Source: an uncultured Prevotellaceae bacterium
Lineage (GTDB): Bacteria; Bacteroidota; Bacteroidia; Bacteroidales; Muribaculaceae
Assembly (NCBI GenBank): GCA_900318645.1
Contig: ONLH01000001.1
Span: 124,001-188,000, forward strand
DNA: 64,000 nucleotides
Direction: 5' to 3'
Shown: piece by piece, positions 1 to 6,782 of the stretch
How positions within the stretch are numbered: position 1 is the stretch's first letter
How the letters are laid out: each line of letters begins with the position of its first letter
Made by a program: the position numbers and the translations under genes
The notes under the pieces: generated by a model
What the model was told of the DNA's origin: nothing
Database searches by the model: none
Seen by the model: the letters and a program-made list of their open reading frames with translations, nothing else

Positions 1-1344
1 GCCTATGGTAACCTGAGTGTACAGTGTATCGTCGAGAGTGAAAACTTCCCCGATTACATCATCAGTGTCAGCAGCCTGGTTGCCAGGAGCTACACCAAGC
101 TGGGCGATGAGCTCCAGTTCACTTTCATGACCAAGAATGCAGGTGTTGCTTCCGACGCAATCGCTGCCGGCGCCTGCTCCTATAATGTCCTCGTTGATGG
201 TGAAGTGGTTGCCACCATCACCAACCCTGAGGCATTCGGAAGAGACTTTGTACAGTTCAATAATGCCATCCCCACCGCTGGCATGACCCTTGGCAAGCAC
301 ACCTTGACCATCCAATCCGCAACCCTCAATGGTGAGCCCGTAGAGCAGCCCATTTCGACAAGCCGCGACTTCATCCTCTATGAGAATGGTTTCCCGCGCC
401 AGATGCATGTCATCGAGCAATTTACCTCAACCTATTGCACCTATTGCCCGCTGGGCAACAACATGCTGAGAATCCTCACCAGCTCAAGAGACGATATCGC
501 CTGGATCGGTATTCACGGTAACATGAGCGGCACCGACCCGATGAGGACGCTGCAATGTGACTCTATCATGTCCTATGAGGGCAGTGATTCTTATCCCTCA
601 GGCTCCTTTGACCGTTCTACCGGCTGGGATTCAGATGAAACAATCATCACCGGACTGGGTTACTATGAGGAATACCATAATGAGATAGCTCAAGAAATCA
701 GTGCTTTCCTTGATTACATAGCCGAAGCACCCTCGTTTGCAACTGTCAACATCAACAGTACCATTGATGCCGATACCCGCGAGGCCGTCATCACCGTTAA
801 TGGCGAACTCACTCCCGACTTTGACATGATGATGGGTGCCGACAGCAAGCTCACGGTTTATATTACCGAGGACGGCGTTATTTCACGACAGTTGAACCTG
901 GGCACATGGGTCAATAATTATGAACACAACGGCGTACTGCGCAAGGCGCTATATTCGATAAAGGGTAATGACCTGAATCGCGACGGTAACACCTATGAGA
1001 ATGTCTTCACCTATACCATTCCTTCAAACTGGAAACTCGAGAACCTCAATGTCGTAGCGTTCATCAGTCGTCCCCTTGCAAATGGTGCCAGCGGTGTTTA
1101 CACCGACTTGTACATCAATCAAGCCAACAAGCGTAAACTGGGTGAGTTTGACGAGCCTACCGTTCTGCTCGGTGATGTCGATGGTAATGGCCGTGTCAAC
1201 ATTGATGACGTGACTGCACTCATCAATGTCCTGCTCACGGGTGAGGAACCGGCCAATCCGATGGGCGCTGACGTTTACCCTGACGGTCGCATCAACATTG
1301 ATGATGTCACTGAACTCATCAGCCTCCTGCTCACTAGTAAGTGA
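1..1344 (+). CDS. Omp28-like exported protein with C-terminal dockerin repeats (5' end missing)
   Basis: The reading frame is open from base 1, so the N-terminus lies outside the window; the first internal Met is at 127. The central part carries a thioredoxin-like CTYC motif (about nt 436) followed by a surface-protein fold, which resembles the Omp28-related family of Bacteroidetes. The last 60 residues hold two dockerin type I calcium-binding repeats (GDVDGNGRVNIDDVTALIN and a second DGRINIDDVTELIS). By family this is a secreted or surface-attached protein. The dockerin may act as a docking or anchoring module; no cohesin is seen in the window. The function of the Omp28-like part is not known. 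Confidence 0.75.
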   Translation, partial: AYGNLSVQCIVESENFPDYIISVSSLVARSYTKLGDELQFTFMTKNAGVASDAIAAGACSYNVLVDGEVVATITNPEAFGRDFVQFNNAIPTAGMTLGKHTLTIQSATLNGEPVEQPISTSRDFILYENGFPRQMHVIEQFTSTYCTYCPLGNNMLRILTSSRDDIAWIGIHGNMSGTDPMRTLQCDSIMSYEGSDSYPSGSFDRSTGWDSDETIITGLGYYEEYHNEIAQEISAFLDYIAEAPSFATVNINSTIDADTREAVITVNGELTPDFDMMMGADSKLTVYITEDGVISRQLNLGTWVNNYEHNGVLRKALYSIKGNDLNRDGNTYENVFTYTIPSNWKLENLNVVAFISRPLANGASGVYTDLYINQANKRKLGEFDEPTVLLGDVDGNGRVNIDDVTALINVLLTGEEPANPMGADVYPDGRINIDDVTELISLLLTSK

Positions 1345-1377
1345 TCCGAGTAACAGACACATCCCTATAACAATAGT

Positions 1378-1412
1378 ACGGGAGCATGCCAACCAATGCG
1401 GCATGCTCCCGT
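1378..1412 (+). terminator. Hairpin terminator after the Omp28-like gene
   Basis: A perfect 13-bp inverted repeat (ACGGGAGCATGCC with its complement) with a 9-nt loop lies 33 nt after the stop codon. It is followed by a weak T stretch. It sits between the plus-strand gene and the 3' end of the minus-strand tRNA-Pro, so it may serve both. Confidence 0.7.
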
Positions 1413-1436
1413 ATTTAACTGTCTGAATTATTGTTG

Positions 1437-1511
1437 TCGGGGTACCTGGATTCGAACCAGGGACTTCCTGCTCCCAAAGCAGGCGCGCTAACCGGACTGC
1501 GCTACACCCCG
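1437..1511 (-). tRNA. tRNA-Pro (TGG anticodon)
   Basis: On the minus strand the sequence folds as a full cloverleaf: acceptor CGGGGTG/TACCCCG, anticodon stem CTGCT/AGCAG with loop TTTGGGA (anticodon TGG), and T-loop GGTTCGAATCC. The discriminator base is A; CCA is not encoded. It is transcribed from the promoter at 1533-1563. Confidence 0.95.
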
Positions 1512-1532
1512 AAGCCTTCGCTAAAAGCGGTG

Positions 1533-1563
1533 CAAAGGTAGTGCAAGTTGAGCGGAATGCCAA
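1533..1563 (-). promoter_or_regulatory. Bacteroidetes-type promoter of tRNA-Pro
   Basis: On the minus strand TTG (1563-1561), 20 nt, then TACCTTTG (1540-1533) matches the Bacteroidetes sigma-70 consensus. The tRNA starts 22 nt downstream. The -33 part lies inside the first unit of an 89-bp tandem repeat. Confidence 0.75.
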
Positions 1564-1788
1564 AAAAAAATCCATTTTTTTATTTGGCATTCCCGAAACG
1601 CAGCCTACCTTGGCCCTTAGGCAACGGTAGTGCAAGTTGAGCGGAATGCCAAAAAAAAAATCATTTTTTTATTTGGCACTCCCGAAACGCAGCCTACCTT
1701 GGCCCTTAGGCAACGGTAGTGCAAGTTGAGCGGAATGCCAAAAAAAAATCATTTTTTTATTTGCCACTCCCGAAACGCAGCCTACCTT
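1537..1788. repeat. 89-bp tandem repeat, nearly three copies, built on a promoter block
   Basis: Units start at 1537, 1626 and 1715, so the period is exactly 89 bp; the third is cut at 1788 after about 74 bp. Each unit contains the inverted repeat GGAATGCCAAA...TTTGGCATTCC (degraded in units 2 and 3) around A- and T-runs. Read on the minus strand, each carries a TTG-N20-TACC(T/G)TTG promoter-like block. Only the first keeps a perfect -7 box. A slippage- or recombination-type amplification upstream of tRNA-Pro is the simplest explanation. Confidence 0.9.
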
Positions 1789-1977
1789 AACGTGAGTTCA
1801 ATGATAATACACTCTATAGCTCAACAGATTAGCCAGCTGTGACTTGTAGAGACGCAAAATTTTGCGTCTCCATTCGTTAGGCATTAACCAAATGCTGCCT
1901 TAGAGACGAAAAAGTTGGCGTCTCTACATAGCGGATGAATTGAGTATCAGCATTTTATTTTCGTTGAGCTCACGCTC
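1787..1977. repeat. MITE-like element, copy 1 (AACGTGAG ends)
   Basis: The left end TTAACGTGAGTTCAATGA and the right end TTTTCGTTGAGCTCACGCT are imperfect inverted repeats. The interior holds the palindrome GAGACGCAAAATTTTGCGTC (1851-1880 region), a second diverged GAGACG...CGTCTC pair, and the phrase TTGAGTATCAGCA. The same ends and phrase recur at 13508-13707 and 15061-15233. There is no coding potential. Confidence 0.7.
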
Positions 1978-2081
1978 TTTATTAGCCAGGCAAGCGTACG
2001 TATTATCTTGAAAAGACCTGTCAAATCAAGGGATTTTCGCATTTTTTTGCCCGATGCAGTGAATTAATGGGCAGAATGTTG

Positions 2082-2089
2082 TAACTTTG
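2082..2089 (+). promoter_or_regulatory. -7 box upstream of aspS
   Basis: TAACTTTG matches the Bacteroidetes -7 consensus and lies 52 nt before the preferred aspS start. No good TTG is found at the -33 distance. An upstream ATG at 2091 would start almost at the transcript end, which argues for the later start at 2142. Confidence 0.55.
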
Positions 2090-2141
2090 TATGTTTAAAA
2101 CGACTGTAACGACAAAACTATATAACAATTTACAAACTACA

Positions 2142-3923
2142 ATGTATAGAACCAAGACTAACGGCGAACTTCGTCTGGCCAATGTGGGCGAAGTCGTGAC
2201 TCTGGCAGGTTGGGTGCAGCGCACCCGCAAGATGGGTGGTATGACCTTTGTGGACCTGCGTGACCGCTATGGTATCACCCAGATCGTGTTTAACAATGAA
2301 GTGGATGCAGACTTGTGCGAGCAGGCCAATCATCTGGGACGTGAATATGTCATCCAGGTGGTGGGCACCGTGGCCGAGCGTTCAAGCAAGAACGCCAACA
2401 TCCCCACTGGCGACATCGAGATCATCGCCAGCAAACTGAATATCCTGAGCGAGAGCATCACTCCGCCGTTCACTATCGAGGACAACACCGACGGTGGTGA
2501 CGACCTGAGAATGAAATACCGTTATCTGGACTTGCGCCGCAACGCCGTTCGCCGCAACCTGGAGTTGCGCCACGACATGGCTATCCTCATCCGCAACTAC
2601 CTTGACGACAAGGGATTCCTTGAGGTTGAGACGCCCATCCTCATCGGTTCTACACCCGAGGGTGCCCGCGACTTCATCGTGCCCTCGCGCATGAACCCGG
2701 GCCAGTTCTACGCCTTGCCTCAGAGCCCCCAGACACTGAAACAGCTGCTTATGGTGGCCGGCTTTGACCGCTACTTCCAGATTGCCAAGTGTTTCCGTGA
2801 CGAGGACCTGCGCGCTGACCGCCAGCCCGAGTTCACACAGATTGACTGCGAGATGAGCTTCGTGGACCAGGAGGACGTTATTGAAGTCTTTGAGGGACTG
2901 GCACGTCATCTGTTCAAGAAGGTGCGCAACGTCGATCTGCCCGAGAAGCTCGACCAGATGACATGGCATGACGCGATGCGCCTGTACGGTAGCGACAAGC
3001 CCGACCGCCGCTTCGGAATGACGTTCGTTGAGGTGGATGACGTGCTCAAAGGCACCGGCACCTTCCCCGTGTTCAACGAGGCCAACTATATCGGTGCTAT
3101 CTGCGCTCCTGGCTGTGCCGACTATACCCGCAAGCAGCTTGACGGCCTGGTAGACTTCGTGAAACGTCCTCAGGTGGGCGCCAAGGGTCTAGTCTATGTC
3201 AAGTTCAACACTGACGGTACAGTCAAGAGCAGCATCGACAAGTTCTATGAGCCCGCCGTTTGGCAGCAGCTCAAGGAGAAGATGGGTGCCAACGACGGCG
3301 ACCTCGTTCTCATCATGAGCGGTGATAACGCCAACAAGACACGCGTGCAGCTGTGCACCCTGCGTCTGGAGATGGGCGAACGCCTAGGTCTGAGGGACAA
3401 GAACAAGTTCGAGTGCCTGTGGATCATCGACTTCCCCCTGTTTGAGTGGAGCGACGAGGAACAGCGCCTGATGGCAACTCACCACCCGTTCACCATGCCC
3501 AACCCCGACGATATTCCCCTGCTTGACGAGCATCCCGAGCGCGTACGCGCCAAGGCCTATGACTTCGTCTGCAACGGTATCGAGGTGGGTGGTGGTAGCC
3601 TGCGTATCCATGACGGCAAGCTGCAGGCCAAGATGTTTGACATCCTGGGCTTCACCCCCGAGCGTGCTATGGCTCAGTTCGGCTTCCTGATCAACGCCTT
3701 CAAGTATGGTGCACCTCCCCATGCCGGTCTGGCCTTCGGTTTCGACCGCTTCGTGTCCATCATGGCAGGTCTGGACAGCATCCGCGACTGCATCGCCTTC
3801 CCCAAGAACAACAGCGGCCGCGACGTCATGCTCGACGCCCCCAGCCCCGTGGATCAGAGCCAGCTTGACGAGCTCTACATCGACGTGGACCGTGAGCGCT
3901 TGAAAGCCGAGGATAAGATTTGA
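2142..3923 (+). CDS. aspS: Aspartate--tRNA ligase
   Basis: Charges tRNA-Asp with aspartate in the cytoplasm. The 593-residue protein starts [11 protein letters not shown] and has the bacterial AspRS layout: N-terminal OB-fold anticodon-binding domain ([16 protein letters not shown]), a class II core with motif 2 ([18 protein letters not shown]), a bacterial GAD-type insertion, and motif 3 (GLAFGFDRF). A longer frame to 2091 adds 17 residues ([11 protein letters not shown]...) that fall just behind the -7 box and look like leader sequence. Length is as usual for bacterial AspRS (about 590). It is followed by a word-repeat spacer and the NIF3 gene. Confidence 0.97.
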   Translation: MYRTKTNGELRLANVGEVVTLAGWVQRTRKMGGMTFVDLRDRYGITQIVFNNEVDADLCEQANHLGREYVIQVVGTVAERSSKNANIPTGDIEIIASKLNILSESITPPFTIEDNTDGGDDLRMKYRYLDLRRNAVRRNLELRHDMAILIRNYLDDKGFLEVETPILIGSTPEGARDFIVPSRMNPGQFYALPQSPQTLKQLLMVAGFDRYFQIAKCFRDEDLRADRQPEFTQIDCEMSFVDQEDVIEVFEGLARHLFKKVRNVDLPEKLDQMTWHDAMRLYGSDKPDRRFGMTFVEVDDVLKGTGTFPVFNEANYIGAICAPGCADYTRKQLDGLVDFVKRPQVGAKGLVYVKFNTDGTVKSSIDKFYEPAVWQQLKEKMGANDGDLVLIMSGDNANKTRVQLCTLRLEMGERLGLRDKNKFECLWIIDFPLFEWSDEEQRLMATHHPFTMPNPDDIPLLDEHPERVRAKAYDFVCNGIEVGGGSLRIHDGKLQAKMFDILGFTPERAMAQFGFLINAFKYGAPPHAGLAFGFDRFVSIMAGLDSIRDCIAFPKNNSGRDVMLDAPSPVDQSQLDELYIDVDRERLKAEDKI

Positions 3924-3927
3924 TTTT

Positions 3928-4022
3928 TAATAGGCGTTAGGCTTTAGGTTTTAGGCGTTAGGGAGCATCCGCAACCTGACGCCCAACACCTAAAACCTAA
4001 AGCCTATAACCTAAAGCCTAAA
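3928..4022. repeat. 7-bp word-repeat hairpin between aspS and NIF3
   Basis: The left arm repeats TTAGGNN about five times with period 7 (3928-3963). The right arm repeats the complementary NNCCTAAA words (3986-4022). The arms can pair across a 22-nt loop. The right arm ends two bases before the ATG of the next gene. Confidence 0.85.
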
Positions 4023-4024
4023 TA

Positions 4025-4825
4025 ATGAGGATCAGAGAAATCACCGATGCCATTGAGCAATATGCTCCCCTGCGTTTGCAAGAGGAATGGGACAATGCGG
4101 GCATTCAGGTGGGTGACCCCGAGGCCGACGTCACCGGCGTGCTGCTGTGCACCGATGCCACTGAGACCGTCGTTGCCGAGGCCATCGACCGCGGCTTTAA
4201 CCTGGTCATATCCCACCATCCGCTCATCTTCCGTGGTCTGAAGAAGATCATGGGACGCACCCCTGTGGAGCGCACCGTAGCGATGGCCATCAAGAACGAC
4301 ATCACCATCTACAGCGCCCACACCAACATGGATAGTGCCTGGCAGGGTGTGTCCTTCCGCATGGCCGAGAAAATCGGGATGACCGACGTGCAATTCCTTG
4401 ACAACAATCCAGTCCCGCCTTACGGCGAGCTGGGCAGTGACACGGCAGGATGCGGTGTCATCGGCAACATCCAGCCCATGGCAGCTCGAGAAGTGCTCAA
4501 GCGGGTCAAGGAGGCCTTTGAGGTAGGAGCCGTGCGCTACAGCGGTGACGGTGACTGCATGGTCAGCCGTGTAGCCCTGTGTGGCGGTGCCGGTGGATTC
4601 CTGCTCGACAAGGCGGTTGAACAAGGGGCTCAGCTCTATGTCACCGCCGACATGCGCTACCACGATTTCCTTGACAACTGCCAGCGCATCGTGGTGGCCG
4701 ACATCGGGCACTACGAGAGCGAACATTTCACAAAAGAGATTTTTTTGGAGATTATTCAGAAAAAAAATCCTACCTTTGCGGTCGCTTTTGCAAAAAATGA
4801 GACAAACCAAGTGAATTATCTATAA
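4025..4825 (+). CDS. NIF3-like dinuclear metal-binding protein (DUF34/YbgI family)
   Basis: A 266-residue protein of the Nif3/YbgI family, which forms a hexameric ring with a two-metal centre; often annotated as GTP cyclohydrolase 1 type 2 without firm proof. The conserved metal motifs are visible: ISHHPLIF near residue 62 and GHYESEHF near residue 235, plus the YSAHTNMD segment. The family partner, a coiled-coil zinc-ribbon protein, follows on the same strand, as is common in Bacteroidetes, so the two are likely co-transcribed. The true substrate is not known. Confidence 0.92.
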   Translation: MRIREITDAIEQYAPLRLQEEWDNAGIQVGDPEADVTGVLLCTDATETVVAEAIDRGFNLVISHHPLIFRGLKKIMGRTPVERTVAMAIKNDITIYSAHTNMDSAWQGVSFRMAEKIGMTDVQFLDNNPVPPYGELGSDTAGCGVIGNIQPMAAREVLKRVKEAFEVGAVRYSGDGDCMVSRVALCGGAGGFLLDKAVEQGAQLYVTADMRYHDFLDNCQRIVVADIGHYESEHFTKEIFLEIIQKKNPTFAVAFAKNETNQVNYL

Positions 4826-4826
4826 A

Positions 4827-4911
4827 TAGTTTTCAGTTTTTAGTCGTCAGTTATCAGCGGTATCCGCTTTCAACTGAAAACTGAAAACTGAAAACTAAAA
4901 ACTAAAAAATT
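4827..4911. repeat. 7-bp word-repeat hairpin between NIF3 and zinc-ribbon gene
   Basis: The left arm repeats (T/C)AGTNNT with period 7 (4827-4857). The right arm repeats AACTGAA, then AACTAAA, five units (4872-4908). The arms are largely complementary. The right arm runs directly into the ATG at 4912 and so forms the whole leader of the next gene. Confidence 0.85.
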
Positions 4912-5685
4912 ATGGCAACACCAAAGAAAGAACTCACTGTTGAAGAGAAACTCAAGGCGCTGTATGACTTGCAGCAGAAACTCAGCGAAATTGACGCTAT
5001 CAAGACGCTGAGGGGTGAGCTGCCCCAGGAAGTACAGGATCTGGAGGACGAAATCGCTGGTCTGCACACCCGCATGGCCAAGTATCAGGACGAAGTCGCC
5101 ATCCAGCAGGACGAAGCAGCCCGCAACCGCGACATCAAGGCCAAGGCCGAGGAACTCATCGACAAGTACACTGCCGACCAGGACAACGTGCGCAACAACC
5201 GTGAGTATGACTACTTGACCAAGGAGATTGAGTACCAGACCCTTAACATCGAGCTCGCCGAGAAGAAGATGAACGAGTGTGCACGCCGCGCCGAGGCTCT
5301 CAAGGCCGAGATCGAGAAGGCTAAGGAAATGTGTACCGACCGTGAGCACGCCCTCGAAGAGAAGAAGAGTGAGCTCAACGAGATCGTCTCCGAGAACAAG
5401 CAGAAGGAGGAGACGCTGCGCGAAAAGGCCAAGAAGCAGGAGAACAAGATTGAGGAGAGACTGTTGACCGCATTCAAGCGCATCCGCAAGAACACCCGCA
5501 ACGGACTGGGTATCGTCGCCGTACAGCGCAACGCCTGTGGTGGCTGCTTCAACCGCATCCCCGCACAGCGCCAGATGGAGATCAAGATGCACAAGAAGGT
5601 CATCGTCTGTGAGTACTGCGGACGCATCCTCATCGACCCTGAGCTCGTAGGTCTGTCGCCCGACATCGACACCAAGAAGAAATAA
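4912..5685 (+). CDS. Coiled-coil protein with C-terminal C4 zinc ribbon
   Basis: 257 residues. Residues about 5-185 are rich in Glu/Lys heptads and predict a long antiparallel coiled coil. The C-terminus has two CxxC pairs (CGGC and CEYC, residues about 205-228), forming a four-cysteine zinc ribbon. This is the Bacteroidetes zinc-ribbon family (DUF164-like, similar to CT398 of Chlamydia). CT398-type proteins bind sigma-54 or secretion proteins in some bacteria, but the role here is unknown. It is located just after NIF3, its usual neighbour. Confidence 0.9.
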   Translation: MATPKKELTVEEKLKALYDLQQKLSEIDAIKTLRGELPQEVQDLEDEIAGLHTRMAKYQDEVAIQQDEAARNRDIKAKAEELIDKYTADQDNVRNNREYDYLTKEIEYQTLNIELAEKKMNECARRAEALKAEIEKAKEMCTDREHALEEKKSELNEIVSENKQKEETLREKAKKQENKIEERLLTAFKRIRKNTRNGLGIVAVQRNACGGCFNRIPAQRQMEIKMHKKVIVCEYCGRILIDPELVGLSPDIDTKKK

Positions 5686-5686
5686 T

Positions 5687-5780
5687 CCTGCCCACCCTAG
5701 AGGCAGGACGTTGAGCCGATAGGGCCCAGAGGCCGCGCGACAGCGACGACCTTAGCATCGGGAACCTCGCTCAACAAGAC
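5687..5780 (+). ncRNA. Candidate structured RNA or 3' UTR structure
   Basis: The 95-nt GC-rich spacer after the zinc-ribbon gene can form nested helices: CCTGCC (5687-5692) with GGCAGG (5702-5707), GTTGAGC (5710-5716) with GCTCAAC (5769-5775), and CGAT (5717-5720) with ATCG (5757-5760). It ends at a strong terminator. It does not show the hallmark segments of RNase P RNA, SRP RNA or tmRNA. It could be a small RNA processed from the zinc-ribbon mRNA, or only a structured 3' end. Confidence 0.3.
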
Positions 5781-5783
5781 ACC

Positions 5784-5830
5784 GCAATGGCAGCGCGCCC
5801 ACATGTGGCATGCTGTCATTGCGCTTTTTT
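5784..5830 (+). terminator. Rho-independent terminator
   Basis: A long hairpin GCAATGGCAGC...GCTGTCATTGC with an inner GCC/GGC pairing around ACATGT, followed by GCTTTTTT. This is the strongest terminator in the first 10 kb. Confidence 0.9.
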
Positions 5831-5874
5831 AGTGGCTTCCGGTCAATGTTAATAACTTTTTCAAGTTAATCTTG

Positions 5875-5904
5875 TTGTGGTGTGGTGGGAAAACAGTAAC
5901 TTTG
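5875..5904 (+). promoter_or_regulatory. Promoter of thymidine kinase
   Basis: TTG (5875-5877), 19 nt, TAACTTTG (5897-5904): a full match to the Bacteroidetes consensus. The start codon lies 61 nt downstream. Confidence 0.85.
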
Positions 5905-5965
5905 TTGTCGGCTGCCGCCAGAATGGGGCGCTGCCGCACATTAACTTAATACTGAGCATCTTATC

Positions 5966-6595
5966 ATGAACAGAAGTGGAAAATTATATTTCAAGTATGG
6001 CACGATGGGGTCGGCCAAGACCGCTATGCTATTGACCCAGGCCTATAACTTTGAGGAGCGTGGAATGCAGTACCTGTGCATGAAGCCCATCATCGACGAC
6101 CGCGAGAACGACAACGTCATCCGCTCGCGCATCGGCATTGAGCGCAAATGCTCGTGGATTTACCCCGATAGCGACCTCTATGAAATGCTCAAGGAGATGT
6201 TTGAACGCACACAGGTCGTCAAGGACTGGATCCTCATCGATGAGGCCCAGTTCCTGTCGCCCATTCAGATTGACCAACTCGCACGCATCGTTGACGACTA
6301 TGGTGTCAACATCGTGTGCTATGGCCTCAGGACCGACTTCCAGTCTCACCTGTTTGAGGGCTCGCGTCGCCTGATGGAGCTCGCCGACACCATCGAGGAA
6401 ATCAAGTCCACCTGCTCCTGCGGCCGTAAGACCATCATCAATGCACGCATCGACTCCCAGGGCAACATCGTCACCGACGGTAACCAGGTCGAGATCGGCG
6501 GCGACGACAAGTACGTCTCCCTGTGCCGCCGCTGCTGGCGCAACCGCCGCATCGAGAGCACCAACCGCAACGCCATCAAGTTCGAAGACGAATAA
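5966..6595 (+). CDS. tdk: Thymidine kinase
   Basis: Type II (TK1-like) thymidine kinase, which phosphorylates thymidine in pyrimidine salvage. It has the P-loop GTMGSAKT (residues 12-19), the Walker B/catalytic stretch WILIDEAQFLS (residues about 88-98), and the four-cysteine zinc lid (CSCGRK near 152, CRRCW near 187). The 209-residue length is typical. It stands alone with its own promoter and convergent to the LTA-synthase-like gene. Confidence 0.96.
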   Translation: MNRSGKLYFKYGTMGSAKTAMLLTQAYNFEERGMQYLCMKPIIDDRENDNVIRSRIGIERKCSWIYPDSDLYEMLKEMFERTQVVKDWILIDEAQFLSPIQIDQLARIVDDYGVNIVCYGLRTDFQSHLFEGSRRLMELADTIEEIKSTCSCGRKTIINARIDSQGNIVTDGNQVEIGGDDKYVSLCRRCWRNRRIESTNRNAIKFEDE

Positions 6596-6666
6596 CACCA
6601 CCCATCCGCACATTTCAACAACTGAATCATCTGAAAATACCTGAAGGCATCCGCCATCATTGAATA

Positions 6667-6730
6667 ACACGAATGGCCACGAATAGACCATAAATAAAAA
6701 TATTTATGACTCATTCGTGGCCATTTGTGT
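6667..6730. repeat. Intergenic hairpin of CACGAAT words
   Basis: Arms ACACGAATGGCCACGAAT (6667-6684) and ATTCGTGGCCATTTGTGT (6713-6730) pair over 18 bp with one mismatch, with an inner CATAAATA/TATTTATG helix. More CATTCACG words follow to 6777. It lies between two convergent genes and probably terminates both. Confidence 0.8.
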
Positions 6731-6782
6731 CAATATATCTGATGATCATTCACGCTACATTCACGCCCCATTCGTGTTGATT

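Noticed and set aside
1024..1635. 203-codon minus-strand frame over tRNA-Pro
   Set aside because: It spans a tRNA, a terminator and the dockerin gene on the other strand.
5687..5830. RNase P RNA, SRP RNA or 6S RNA
   Set aside because: The conserved core sequences of these RNAs are not found in the stretch.
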